DNA of 64,000 nucleotides from Brasenia schreberi (lineage: Eukaryota; Streptophyta; Magnoliopsida; Nymphaeales; Cabombaceae), in NCBI GenBank assembly GCA_036023115.1, contig JAYKKT010000048.1, forward strand, positions 7,792,001 to 7,856,000. Reading direction: 5' to 3'. The position numbers and the translations under genes were made by a program. Under the pieces are notes generated by a model. The model was given only the letters and a program-made list of their open reading frames with translations, did no database searches and was not told where the DNA came from. Positions 45,565 through 57,715 of this stretch are shown here, piece after piece. Each line of letters begins with the position of its first letter. The stretch's first letter is position 1.

Positions 45565-45580
45565 AGGGTTTAGGGTTTTA
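45565..45580 (+). promoter_or_regulatory. Telo-box-like motif in MORF 5' UTR
   Basis: AGGGTTTAGGGTTTTA is the complement of a double AAACCCTA telo box. In plants such boxes are common near the start of ribosomal and organelle-biogenesis genes. Function here is inferred. Confidence 0.55.
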
Positions 45581-45602
45581 TCTTATGCACCCTCAGTCGG
45601 CC

Positions 45603-46215
45603 ATGGCGTCCACGATCTTGGCTAAAACCCTAATTCTGCGGAAGGCTATCTCGTCTCCTCTTCCTTCCTATCGCCACATCGTCTCCAAGGCATGGCGGCC
45701 ATCGTCCTTCTGTTCTTTGGCGGGCTCTCGTTCTTCTCAGCAAGCGGGGTTTGTCCTTCGTTCGCTCTCCACGCTGCCGGAAATCGTTAGGATTCGGCTC
45801 TCTGGCGTGCGATGCTTTGCGACGAGGCCGACTACTTCGTCCCTCAACGACCCTTCGCCTAACTGGAGCAACCGACCCCCCAAGGAGACGATTCTGCTCG
45901 ATGGGTGCGATTTTGAGCATTGGCTCGTCGTGATGGAGCCGCCTGAAGGCAGCCCAACCAGGGACGAGATCATCGATAGCTATATCAAGACGCTCGCTCA
46001 GGTTCTTGGAAGGTTGGCCCTTCTCATTCGCCTTTTTATTCTCTCTCCTTTGATTATCTCTTCGTTTTTTGGGCAATGGGGTTTCTACCTTCTCTTCTCT
46101 TTGGCTGTTGCAAAATTTGTGTCGCGAATGATTTTTGAAGTAAATGGAGACTATGGGAGAATCTGGATGTTTGGTTAGGTAGTACTTTCCTTGTTTCTTA
46201 TCTGTCGACGACTAT

Positions 46216-46257
<42 letters not shown>

Positions 46258-49200
46258 TATGCAGAGAGAGAGAGAGGAATTAATTCTTTTTGAAAAACTA
46301 CGTGGATTGGCTCACCTGCCCAACTGAAGTTCGCGTATCACCAGAAAATTTTCTAGATCTGCCACGGGGTATGACTTTGTTGGTGGTTTTTGGACTGAAA
46401 CATTAAGGAACCGGAAGTGGAGAGGGAAGGAAAAGAAGGCAGCCGGAAGCGAGGTGGTAAAAGTAATGATGCCTGGGTGGATTCGGAGGTTGTATTGGAG
46501 GGGAATAGGAGCAAAAGGACATTGGAAGCATTTTAACACGAGGACTTCCTGGGAGGTTGCCTATCCTATTCCTAGTACTATTCTCTGTCCAATCGGGTGG
46601 GATCCAGTCGATGGGGTCCGGTGCATCATTGCTGGAAACGTGCAAAGTTTGATGTTGAATATCAGCTAACGCTATCCGGGCTTGGGATTAGCCATGTAAG
46701 GGTGATCTCTTACGTCGGAAGGGTGGAGTAGGAGCAAAAGATTGGGAGAAAAAATCTTGAAACAAACTCAAATAAATGAAAGATTAGAGATTGAATTGAA
46801 TCATGATAGAAGATAAAGAAGAAACTTGTAAGGAAAATAAAGTGGAAGGACAAGGGTAGTGTAGGGAGGTGCAGGCTAACCTTGATGAAAGCGATCATAT
46901 CTTTCACAAAGGTTGCTTCCCTACATGGTTTGGGAGTGATTTGCAGTTTGTATCCTACCATATTTCCCCTTTACCCGAGTTTTTACCTGTAATCCTGTGA
47001 TAAGCTTGAAGAAAACATTATTTCTTATCTTGTTAACCGCTTCTTTCCATGTTTCAGTGTAACGAAGAAATTTAAGCTTTAGATCTTATTCATCAAAAGG
47101 TGGTGCTTGTGATGCTTTGATTGACTATATTCTTGATAGGCCAGTCTAGCTGCTATGTAAATGACTTGAATTGTTATTCATGCTGTGAATACAGAATGTG
47201 CTGTGATTGCAAACTTTTGAACTGATTGGGTGGCTTGGATAGGTTTAACAGCAGGCAAAAGATCATATTCTGGAGTTCTTGTAATTTCCTCTTTTATATC
47301 TGTGAATTTTTAGTTTTCTGGTTATCCATAGAGCATTGATGACGAAATCTCTCTATTTGAATGACAAACATGATTTCTTTGTGAAAGAAAAGAAAATCCT
47401 CAAATTCACGGTGGGGCATTATGAATTGTTAAGTATGGTGCGTGACATGCATCATGGCTTATTTGGAGTCAAATTCTTTATGAACATCACATGATAAACT
47501 TCATCTGGCATGCATGCATATACATTATATAATCTCTGAGTCAATACCTTGATTTATGCTTATTTTTTGTTACTTTGCTTTGTTTCTTGCATTTGCTGGA
47601 GGTTCATGCATGGAATTACCGTCTGCTTCTTTCTCTTTTATTGTTTTTGTTTCTTTTGTTTATAGGGAACTTGATTTCCAATGCTTAATGAAGAAACATA
47701 TATGAAGCGTATTCTGCAAATCCAAAGTAGAACTTCATTAGCACATTTCCGTTGAAGCTTTCAGAAAGCTAAACCATGTTCATAACTTTGGTTATATGTA
47801 ATACCTAGTACTTGTTTTTTTAGATCTTCTGACTTGAATGTTCTCATAATGAAAGAAAAGCAAGGTATCCACACAATATCAAGTATAGATATTTTTCATA
47901 ATGGTGATGTTTAACGAAATACTTCTGACAGTTAGATTCATTGGGACCTATTAAATACTTCTATCTATCAGATTCCATGTGACCTATTACATATCTCCAT
48001 GGGGACCTTAATCTCTCTCAGGAAGACAACTATTAGGTATGGCTTTAATTCTCTGAACGGTATTTTGATTGCAGTGAGGAGGAAGCGAGAATGAAAATTT
48101 ATTCTGTTTCAACTAGACATTATTTTGCTTTTGGAGCCCTTGTTTCAGAGGAGCTCTCTTATAAGATCAAGGGTGAGTCTAACCTGATTTCTGTGAAGGT
48201 CATATCTCATTCTTGCTTGTGTAGCCCTACTAAATACTAACATTCACATTTTTATTTTGACAGCACTGCCAAGAGTTCGTTGGGTTCTTCCTGATTCTTA
48301 TCTTGATGTCAAGAACAAAGACTATGGAGGTAAGAATCAAAATATTCTACCTTATACGGGTCATGGAAGCTTAGAATTCGTCTATCTTCATCGTGTTATT
48401 TTAGTTAAACATGTATCTTTCCCTTCATAACTTGAACGGTATTTCAAATAACATTTAGCATTGCTCGGTAGTCAAGCTCTCAATTTCATCAGAGCAATGA
48501 TCCCGATATTGCAAAAAATCTTTTATTTCTCTGGTATTTGTTGCTACGAACTTTGACTTGCATTTTGGTCGAGAAGATTGTATCTTGTCATGTCTTTGTG
48601 GTTTTTGTTCGTATCTTTGACCCTGTTTGGTGGGTCTTCCTTTTGGCAGGGGAGCCATTTATAGATGGGAAAGCAGTGCCTTATGATCCAAAGTACCATG
48701 AAGAATGGGTGCGGAATAATGCACGTGCAAATGAAAGGTCAAGGAGGAATGACAGACCCCGTAATTTTGACAGATCGAGGAACTTCGAGAGGAGGAGGGA
48801 GAACATGCAGAACCGAGATTTTCAGAGCAGAGACATGCCCCCTCCCCCCATGCCTAACAGAGACTTCCAAAGTTCGCCTGGTACTCAAAATCCCATGCCG
48901 GGAGGGCAGCCAGGAAACGTGCCAAACATCAACCAGGGCGGTCCCATGCCTAATAGAGACTTCCAAGGTCCGCCTGGTGCTCAAAATCCTATTCCTGGAG
49001 GGCAACCGGGAAACATGGCGAACAATTTCCAGGGCGCCCCCATGCCTAACAGAGACTTCCAACGCTCCCCTGGTACTCAAAATCCCATGCCGGGAGGGCA
49101 GCCAGGAAACGTGCCAAACATCAATTTCCAGGGCGGTCCCATGCCTAATAGAGACTTCCAAGGTCCACCTGGTGCTCAAAATCCTATTCCTGGAGGGCAA

Positions 49201-49404
49201 CCGGGAAACATGGCGAACAATTTCCAGGGCGCCCCCATGCCTAACAGAGACTTCCAACGCTCCCCTGGTACTCAAAATCCCATGCCGGGAGGGCAGCCAG
49301 GAAACGTGCCAAACATCAATTTCCAACCTGGAAATAATTTGGCGAACAATTTCCAGGGGAACTTCCAATGCCCGGGAGTGCAACCAATTTCGAGGGAAGT
49401 ATAG
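45603..49404 (+). CDS. MORF8: MORF8/RIP1-like organellar RNA-editing factor
   Basis: Four exons: 45603-46012, 48075-48172, 48264-48329 and 48650-49404. Phases agree and give 442 aa. Residues 1-75 look like an Arg/Ser-rich transit peptide. The MORF domain (about 97-215) has [78 protein letters not shown] and [20 protein letters not shown]. Known family role: MORF proteins bind PPR proteins and promote C-to-U editing in mitochondria and plastids; the C-terminal extension fits MORF8. From about residue 258 the protein is a Pro/Gly/Asn repeat in A-B-A-B-A order, each module opening PMPNRDFQ. Near 49369 the frame shifts: NRDFQ/NRDYQ modules continue in another phase to a stop at 49664, so one base seems lost and about 98 residues are cut off. 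ATG 45603 has strong context (CCATGGC); an in-frame ATG lies at 45585. Intron 1 holds (CT)n at 46216-46258. Confidence 0.9.
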
Positions 49405-49664
49405 GAGGCGGCAGTTTCCAGAACAGAGACTTTGGAAACGGCAATTTCCAGAACAGAGACATGGGAAACATGCCTAACAGAGATTACCAAGGCAGAGAGA
49501 ACATGCCTAACAGAGATTACCAAGGCAGAGAGATGCCAAACAACCATTTCCAGGGTAGTGGGTACCAGGGAAACAATTTCCAGAACACTGGTTTCCAAGG
49601 AAATAACATGCCAAACAGAGACATGCCTCCAACGCCAAACGGGGATTTTCCTCCCATGCGATGA
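49369..49664 (+). pseudogene. Out-of-frame 3' end of the MORF-like gene
   Basis: This phase continues the repeat style lost from the upstream frame: SFQNRDFGNGNFQNRDM, NMPNRDYQGREN, a second NMPNRDYQGREM, and ends NGDFPPMR before a stop. It most likely encoded the original C-terminus before a 1-base deletion in TTCCA(R)ATGCCC. A sequencing or assembly error is an equal possibility. Confidence 0.7.
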
Positions 49665-50589
49665 ACAGACGGCCAATTGAAGTGCTTGTATCCTGAAATG
49701 CTTTCTTGATGGTCTTCAGGCTTGACAGGGTGCATCTTGTGCAGCTTTCCCCGACTTCTCTTGATTTCTGTCCTTTTGATAGTATGGCATGCACTGATCT
49801 ATGTTGGACAGATCATGAATCGATCTATGTTCTTGTGTTCATCAATTGTTCTATGTTGGATAGATTATGCTTCTGGCTTGGGAACTGCAGTTGGTGTGCT
49901 CTTGGAAAGTAGAGGAAAACCGGTACCCTTTCACTTAGAAACTTTATGGTTGATTTGTGAGAAGTCACGTTTTTTTGTCGCTACCTAAAATACTTAATCT
50001 GTTTCTATTACTATGGTTGATTATATACTTTCTGCGAATATGCATTTTCAGGTATTTATCTTCTCCTGTGGATATGGTTTTAGGTCTGAAAATGCAAATG
50101 GTTTTTTTATATATAGTGACTGGATTCTGCCACCACCGACGCTGCCAATTTTATGCTCCATGATATCTTTTCAATGGCACGAGTGTAATAAGTTTGTTTT
50201 ACAAAAATTTAAAATATTCTTATAACTTTTAAAAATTGCTCATTTTCTTTAATGGTAATGATGTGATGAGTGACGAGTTAATAGGATCCGATATATAAAT
50301 ACATATGGAACTTGTCTATTTTTGACATGCTTACTCGAATGTAATCGTCGTATAAAGTTGGGGGGTTGTGTTATTTTTTCGATATCTAGTGTAAAATTTT
50401 GTCAGATTTTTATAACATGGATTGCAAAAATTATAAGCATTGCTTTGGGGTGTTCCCGCCTAGTAACACTTGCATGCAGTGATAAGTAAGCAGTGTTACT
50501 AGTCCCGTTACGTTGTCGTTCGAATGTAGTGAATAATTTTTAGAGAGGGTTTTCCCATTTTGAATATGGACGGATGCGGGGGATAAAGA
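49665..50589. other. 3' flank of the MORF-like gene
   Basis: Probably 3' UTR to about 50.2 kb, then AT-rich spacer up to the LINE. GATCTATGTT(C/G) phrases repeat near 49798-49858. No gene. Confidence 0.5.
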
Positions 50590-53434
50590 AGCTAGTCTTA
50601 GATAATAAGATTCGTATTGGTTCTTGAAATATCAGAACATTATCCGGGAAGTTAATGGAAGTGGTAGATACTATGATTCGAAGAAAGATTCATATTTTAT
50701 GTTTAAAAGAGATAAAATGGGTTAGAAAAAAAGCAAAAGAGATAGAGGATATATGTTTTAAATTATGGTACTCAAGTAAAGAAAAGACTCGAAACAGAGT
50801 TGGTATTATAAATAAAGATTTAAAGGATAGTGTAGTAGACATAAAATGATATGCTGATCGAATAATGACGTTGAAATTAATGTTAGGAGTAGAGATTTTG
50901 AATATAGTTTGTGCTTGCGCACTTTAAGTAGGACTAGAAGTTAGTATAAAAATAACTTTTTGGGAAGAGTTAGATAAGGTGATTCAAAATATTCCATAAA
51001 GGGAAATGATTTATTTAAGAGGAGACTTAAATGGACATGTCGGTAAAGAGGCATTAGGATATCAAGGTATTTATGAAAACTTTAGTTTTAAGGATATAAA
51101 TGAGGAAGGTAGGGAGATTTTAAATTTTGCTATGGCATTTGATCTCTTTATAGTCAATACAATTTAAAAAAAAAAAGGGATGAACATTTAATTACTTATA
51201 CGAGTGGTTTATCATAAACACAAATTGATTACTTTATTTGTAGAAAAAAAGATAGAGCATGTTGTAAAGATTGCAAGGTAATTGTAGGAGAAAACTTAAC
51301 CAACCAACATCGACTTTTAGTTATGGATTTACAAATAAAACAATGAACAAAGAAGAAAAGAGTGCATCGAGTTATTCAGACTAAATGGTGGAACCTCAAA
51401 AGCGAGAAAGAAAATATATTTAAACAAAAAGTCCTTAAGGAGATGTTTGGAATTATGTTGGTACACGCTGTGATATGTGGAACAATATGACTACATATTA
51501 GGAAAGTGGCGAAAGATGTCTTAGGCGTATCTAAGAAAGGTGTACCTGCACAAAAAGAAGCTTGGTGGTGAAATGAAGTAGTGAAAAATAAAATCAAGGC
51601 AAAGAGGGCATGTTATAAATTACATTATGCTAAGAAAACTTGTGAAACTTTAGAGGCTTATAAGAAATCAAAGAAGGAAGTGAAAAAGGTCATGAGTGAA
51701 GCAAAAGCTAAAATTTGGGAGGATTTATATAAAAAACTCAACTCAAAAGAGGGTGAAAGAGATATTTTTTGAGATAGCTAGGGCTAGAGATAAGAAAACT
51801 AAAGATCTTAATTATTTTAGATACATTAAGGACGATGATGAAAAAATTCTAGTGGCAAATGATGATATAAAAAATAAATGGAAAAACTATTTTTATAAGT
51901 TTTTTAATGAAAATAAAGATGTTAGTATTAGCTGAGGAGAGTTAGTCAAATCAAAAAAATATATAAACCACAATTTCTATCGACGTATTCAAAAGAATGA
52001 AGTCAAAGATGCTCTTAAACATATGAAGGGTGGTAAATGAGTAGGACGAGATAATATTCCTGTAGAAGTTTGGAAAATACTAGGAGAAATAAGAATCATT
52101 TGGCTCATAAGACTATTTAATGAAATATAGAGAAACCAAAAGATGCCCGAGGAATGAAGAGCGAGTACACTTATACCCATATATAAGAACAAGGGATACA
52201 TTCATAATTGTGCGAATTAGCGAGGTATCAAGTTAATGAGCCACATTATAAAATTATAAGAAAGAATTATCGAACGTATGTTAAGAAAAGTATTAAGTAC
52301 AACAGAGAACCAATTTGGATTCATGCCAGGCAAATCTATTGTTGAAGCGATTCACCTTTTGATAAGTTTTATGGAACATTTTAGAGCAAAAAGAAAGACC
52401 TTCACATGATATTTATTGATCTAAAAAAAGCTTATAATAGGATACCGATGGAGGTTCTTTGGAGAACTTTGGAAAAAAGAGGTATCTTATTGATATACAT
52501 TAACCTTATAAGAGACATGTACAATAGTGCAAAAACATGTGTGATAACTCATGAAGGAATGACATACTTCTTTGAAGTTAATATTGGGTTACATCAAGGA
52601 TCACTTTAAGTCCATACTTATTTGTAATGGTGATTGATGAGTTAACAAAACATATTCAAGATTGAAGGAAAAAGTTAATAGAAAATTATAACTATGGAGG
52701 GAAACATTAGAAAGCAAAGACCTTCGACTTAGTAGAAGAAATACAGAATATATGGAATGTAAGTTTGGTTATTTGGTTACTTAAGAGGACATAGAAATTA
52801 AAATTAGAACACATTGCATCCCTCAAAAGGAAAGTTTTAAATACCTAGGGTCAAATTTTAAGAGTGATGGAGGAATTGATAGAGATGTTACGCATAAAAT
52901 TAATGTTGGTTGGTTAAAGAGAGGAGCATCAGGTATTCTTTGTGATAAGAAGATACCATTAAAGTTAAAAGGTAAATATTATAGAACAACAATTAGGCCT
53001 ATCATGTTTTATGGTTCTGAGTGTTGGGCAGTTAATCATTAACATGTACAAAAGATGTCTGTAACAGAAATGAAGATGTTGAGATAGATGAGTGGTTATA
53101 CAAGAAAAGACCATATAAATAATGAGGTTATTAGAAACAAATTTGGAGTGACACCAATAGAGAATAAAATGAGAGAATATCGTTTAAGATGGTTTGGACA
53201 TATAGAAAGAAGATCAAAAGAAGGACATGTAAGAAGTATGAAAAACTAAATTTGGAAAGTATTAAAAGAGGTAGAGGACGACCACAAAAGTGTTAAAAAA
53301 AATAATAAATAATGATCTAGCTTATTGTGAGTTAACTGCTAACATGACACACAATAGGGATCTGTGGAAACAAAGAATCCATGTAGCCGACCCCGTCTAG
53401 TATGAGAAAAGACTTAGTTGTTGTTGTTGTTGTT
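50590..53434 (+). mobile_element. RTE-clade LINE, near full length but dead
   Basis: A decayed single reading path gives an endonuclease part (EVVDTMIRRKIHILCLKEIK, YLRGDLNGHVGKEALGY, HLITYTSGLS). The linker is Lys-rich (AWW.NEVVKNKIKAKR). Reverse transcriptase segments follow: IPVEVWK, TLIPIYKNKG, ENQFGFMPGKS, MEVLWRTLEKRG, SFKYLGS, RPIMFYGSECW and GVTPIENKMREYRLRWFGHI. Stops and shifts are frequent. Between the VIDELTKHIQD and ESKDLRLSR stretches (about 52640-52725) the FADD catalytic segment is missing. The end is ATCCATGTAGCCGACCCCGT, CTAGTATGAGAAAAGACTTA and (TTG)n, as in plant RTE elements. No target duplication was found. Confidence 0.88.
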
Positions 53435-53524
53435 TGTTACTCGTATGCACTCATTGTTTTTTTGATGGTGAGAGTGTAATTTAAATTTTTTAAAGATTTA
53501 AAAAAAGTAGATGAGTAGGATTTA

Positions 53525-53528
<4 letters not shown>

Positions 53529-53580
<52 letters not shown>
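53529..53580 (+). repeat. (AT)n microsatellite
   Basis: About 50 bp of uninterrupted AT just past the LINE tail. Confidence 0.95.
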
Positions 53581-53583
<3 letters not shown>

Positions 53584-53785
53584 GCGCTTGATCTCAATAA
53601 ACTTAGTTTCATGAAAATTTAAGTACATATAGATGCTGAAAAATCTTAGAATCGGAATGCTTGCATCTTTTGCATATGTTAGTGTGATTGAAGTGGAATG
53701 TTGGTAAGGACTTCAAGGCGTTGCACAGTGGTCTCATGCAGATCAAAACCAAAGGAAAAACAAGCCTCTCACCATATTGTATCGA

Positions 53786-53874
53786 GTCGCGTTTAAAAGG
53801 TTTTGAGGGTTGCTCAAAGGGGAAGGGCCTTGTCGCGTTTAAAAGGTTTCGAGGGTTGCTCAAAGGGGGCCTTG
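53786..53874 (+). repeat. Tandem duplication of about 46 bp
   Basis: GTCGCGTTTAAAAGGTTT(T/C)G then AGGGTTGCTCAAAGGGG occur twice, starting at 53786 and 53832. Confidence 0.85.
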
Positions 53875-54064
53875 TCTTTGTAATCCATAACAAAAGATCC
53901 AATAAAATATTACATCGGTTGTAGACGAACGAAATCATAACCACGTTAAATAAATAAGTCTCATGCATGATGCTCATCAAGGGGAATCGATCTAAAGCAG
54001 CTGTGAGTTCAAGCTGAAATCTGAGATTAAGAGATCCAAAAAATCCATGCCAAAATACTATGAA

Positions 54065-54069
<5 letters not shown>

Positions 54070-54117
<48 letters not shown>

Positions 54118-54413
54118 CAACCAAACAATCCAATAACCAAAATCCAGAAATTGAATCCGGGTTAGAGCGATAGAAGAAAGTAAGGAAACAATCCCAATAA
54201 CTAAAACCCAGTTATCTCAACGGGTTTTTAGTGGCGTATCCGGCGCATGTACGTGTTCTTATCAAACTCAACCAAACTAAAACCGTCAACCAAAAGAAAC
54301 AGTCAACCGGAAACAAGAGCCAGTACTCAGATCTTAAGCTTTACAACAACCCTATTACTTGACCATCTCTCTCTCTCTCACTCTCTCTCTCACACACACA
54401 CACACACACAGAC
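54070..54413. repeat. (GA)n and (CT)n-(CA)n microsatellites
   Basis: (GA)n at 54070-54116 and (CT)n followed by (CA)n at about 54366-54413, the latter just beyond the stop codon of the minus-strand lipase. Confidence 0.95.
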
Positions 54414-54440
54414 ACGCACGCAGAGTTGTTTGGAGAACTT

Positions 54441-55977
54441 TTAGTCATCATCAATCTCATGATCAACCAACTTCCAGTGTCCATCACACCCCTGCTTCAT
54501 CCCTTTGTTCTTCTCTACCCACCATGAAGCAGGAATCAGATACTCATCCTTCAATATATCCATGTACTTGTTAATAAGAGAAATATCTCGATCTACCTGA
54601 AGCTTAAATTTATCATTATTAACACCTAGAGTTCCAGCAATGCCATGTAGATGTGCTTCCAAGCTATGCCAACTCGAAAAATTTCCCGGAATTTTGAGAT
54701 AACCAGATTTTCTAGTGTCTATAGCCAGTTCAACTCCCACATCTTCATACCCCACCAGTGGATAAGTCGGAACAATATCAGGCAAATTCCTCGTGCGCAA
54801 CGATCGGAGATTGTCAATCTTAGAGAAGATCTGATGAAATGAGGCATCGCCGACTCGGGGGCTAGCAAAGATGAAGGCAGTGACGATGATGTTTTTGTCT
54901 AGTTGATTGCCTTCTCGCTTGTTGAGTACATTGACAGCAATGTCAATTGCATTCAGTGTGCTCAACGCAGCGCCTAGACTGTGGCCTGTTATTGTGATGC
55001 TTATGTCTTCATCTTTGTAGAGATCGATTAGTCTCCGCACCTCATTTAGAACCTGGCATTTAAACAGTTACCAAATTTATGCTTAGGCTCAACACAATTG
55101 AATAAGGTTCATGTGAAGGTAAGAAAATGATGATATAATCTCTGCGACAAAGGCGAATTACATGGGCAGGGTCGCGATGATCTGCTTGTCGTTTGGCTCG
55201 ATTTGGCTTCACATGTGAGCATCAAAACATGAGATATATATCCTTGATATTTATATCCGAACTGGTGCTTCAATATTTTGATGCACACAAAAATCATTAT
55301 CGCTTTTGATGGAAAGATCAAGTAAGGATTGCATCCACCACAATACATATACTCACATCTATATGTGTGTGTGTGAGAGAGATCACCTGCTGTCTTGCAC
55401 TGGTTTTGTTGTAAGGTGATCGAGGATCATCAGATGTGTAGATAGACAACCATCCCTGATGCACCTTTGCATCTGCACCACCACCGACCTCATCTCCCAA
55501 GATGCTCGAGGCCGATACCAAGTTGAACTCTAGATCGTTGATCCACTCCAATGGCTGCTCGGTGCCCCTCCACGCCACCACTATGTCCCTTCTTCCCAAC
55601 TGCTTTACACCTTCGTCTGCCGCCACCGCCACGAACCCGATCCAGTTAGACTCTTTGCTCCAGGCTTCCCTCGATAATGACTTGATCAAGATCGAACCCG
55701 GAATTGGTATGCTCGACGTCGCGTACAGGAACTTGGTGACTTGATAGTATGCATGGTTTCCTACACGGCATTTCTCCAGTAGATCTTTCCTTGTATACCT
55801 GCAGTCGCCGGCGAATTTGGATTTTTGCTCTTTGAGAAATCCATCGTAGGTGCATTGTGATAATTCGCCGTAGTGAATGAGATATCTTCGGAGATCACCG
55901 TCTAGAGGATCGATGAGGTTCTTCCAGTAGTTGCTGCCTTGCAAGATCCTCCATCTTCTCGCTATGTGTTCGAACAT
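54441..55977 (-). CDS. Phospholipase A1-II-like lipase (DAD1-like class 3)
   Basis: Two exons, 55387-55977 and 54441-55052, join in phase 0 to give 400 aa, the normal class II length. The protein starts [38 protein letters not shown], the standard opening of plant PLA1-II enzymes. Then come [12 protein letters not shown] and [19 protein letters not shown]. The nucleophile motif GHSLG places Ser222; Asp289 (LPDIVP) and a His in [10 protein letters not shown] (326 most likely) would complete the triad. The family hydrolyses the sn-1 acyl ester of phospholipids, some also galactolipids or diacylglycerol, usually in the cytosol. The intron (334 bp) is GT-AG. The frame is open to an in-frame ATG at 56160, which would add 61 Arg/Ser-rich residues. 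I prefer 55977 because family members start there. An overlapping out-of-frame ORF begins at ATG 56192. No damage seen. Confidence 0.92.
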
Positions 55978-56386
55978 CTTACAGATTTTCTGATGTAGAG
56001 TTGCTCTCGTTCTTCTTGGTTCTCCCCTTTTCCGAGAATCAAGCCAGGCAGATCCTTTCGCCACCTGATGCAGATTCGGGTATTGAACTGCAGACGTGAA
56101 AACCGACCCTCTAATTCGTGAGCTATGCTCCTCACTTCTCTTTGAAAGGAGACTATGCACAAAGAAAGGTGATGAAGGAGAATAAAATACATGTAGTTTA
56201 GGGTGCTTCCTTACGCGTAAAACTTATCCCTGCTAGCTAGTTAGCTTCTGCTTGTGGGAATTGCGTATGGGTTGGTGCTACCTTAATGATAATCTTTTGT
56301 GTGACGCATATCAAAAGCTTTCTTGCACGCATTATGAATGAGCAACAAGAACAAAAGGATCTCTGTAGGAAGCACTCAAAATATAT

Positions 56387-56398
56387 CTTTTATATATA
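56387..56398 (-). promoter_or_regulatory. Possible TATA box of the lipase gene
   Basis: On the minus strand TATATATAAAAG stands about 410 bp before the preferred ATG (about 230 bp before the 56160 ATG). It is the best TATA-like site upstream, but the region is AT-rich and may belong to a repeat. Confidence 0.4.
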
Positions 56399-56655
56399 GA
56401 GAGAATGGTATAGTATATGCTCAATCCAATACATGATTAAATCTCCTCAAATATTTCAACCGTTGGTGATGATCAATGTTGAAGATTTCAAATAAAAAAG
56501 TAAAGTATACTATGGAGCATTAAGGAAAATACAATACAATGGTACACTTAGCTTTTTGAGATTGGAATCTCCACCACTCATCATGATGATCGAATGGTAA
56601 AAATGTTTGAGGTGTATTGACTATGGACTAGGCCCTCGTATAGAGATAGTGGTAC
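56395..56655. mobile_element. Possible MITE upstream of the lipase
   Basis: ATCTCCTCAAATATTTCAAC near 56440 and the reverse complement of GGTAAAAATGTTTGAGGTGT near 56596 match imperfectly. The flanking text is also partly inverted, so about 260 bp could fold back. Ends are uncertain. Confidence 0.4.
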
Positions 56656-56833
56656 TCAGCATTTAGATGAGTTTGTATAGTCTTTCCAACATTGTGGAAG
56701 GATATTGATTGGAAAGGATTGGAATTTTTTTTGTTTTAATTAAATATCCATAGCTTCTCGCTCTACAAGCAATAGACTATAGAGCTTCATGAAATACACA
56801 CGCATGCGTGCCTCAGGCAACAAACCCACCACC

Positions 56834-57298
56834 TAGACATGGACGGTTCTGGTTTGCTTGGAACCAGGAACCAGAACTGAATTGGGACCGGACCAGTTCT
56901 GCTTTGAAGCTCAAGCCGTTTGTAACCAAGAAAAAATATTAAAATTTTTGAAATAAAAAAAATAAAACATAAGGTAACAGTTCTGGTTTGCTTGGAACCA
57001 TGAACCAGAACTGAACTGGAACCGGACCGGTTCCAGTTTGAGACTAAACCCATTTGGAACCAAGATAAAATATTAAAATTTTTGAAATAAAACATAAGAT
57101 AATGGTGGTTTTGAATCCATCTGTTCCTGTCTCGGGCCAATTCCAGTTCCATGGGAGGTGGAACCGAAACCGAACCAGGTGGTCCCTAGTTTTCAATACA
57201 GTTTTGGGGCAAGTTTCAACTGTTCTGGTTCCAGCTGATTCCTTGCTCGCTTCGGTTCCTGCTGGAACCTCCGGATCAGTTTGGAACCGGCCATGTAT
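56834..57298 (+). mobile_element. GGAACC-rich element with terminal inverted repeats (reference copy)
   Basis: Left end TAGACATGGACGGTTCTGG; right end GGAACCGGCCATGTATA, whose reverse complement TATACATGGCCGGTTCC matches the left end. Flanks CCACCACC and TCACCACT could be a worn 8-bp target duplication, as for hAT elements. Inside, about 138 bp (TTCTGGTTTGCTTGGAACCA and on) is duplicated in tandem at 56847 and 56979. No transposase, so it is non-autonomous. Confidence 0.65.
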
Positions 57299-57715
57299 AT
57301 CACCACTTGTGTCGCGGGAGTCATGGGGCCCTGAGAGAGATGAACTAACGCTATTGAGTGCATATTATTGGCACTTCCCTTTACCTCAAAACAAGTTCCT
57401 CGATGACAACATGATATCGACATGGATGATGGTGATAGTATATGCAGATGAAATTCACATTCTAAGTCTTAGCTTTATATGATAAACTAGATATTCCGTC
57501 TGCAGACTCATTTTCAAACGGGACGTATACGAAAAGTTATGGATAAAAAGGATGGTCATCCCTTGTAGGAAAAGGCTTCTTGATAAGTTCCAGCCATTAG
57601 ACGCAAGTAAGGGAAACATTTTTAGCCGCAAGTAAGGGATACGAACAAGGCCGCGGGTTGGCAATCCATTAATTGATTAGCAGCTTGAACTACTGTTTTA
57701 CCAAAGGATCGTTCT

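Noticed and set aside
45630..46076. A 148-codon minus-strand frame rich in Arg
   Set aside because: Antisense of MORF exon 1; no family resemblance.
48739..49383. A 214-codon open frame on the minus strand
   Set aside because: It is the complement of the MORF repeat. Its own apparent repeats mirror the sense repeat and it has no recognisable fold or start context.
48665..49477. A 270-codon plus-strand frame in another phase of MORF exon 4
   Set aside because: It stays open only because the repeat lacks stops in that phase. The conserved MORF sequence is in the other phase.
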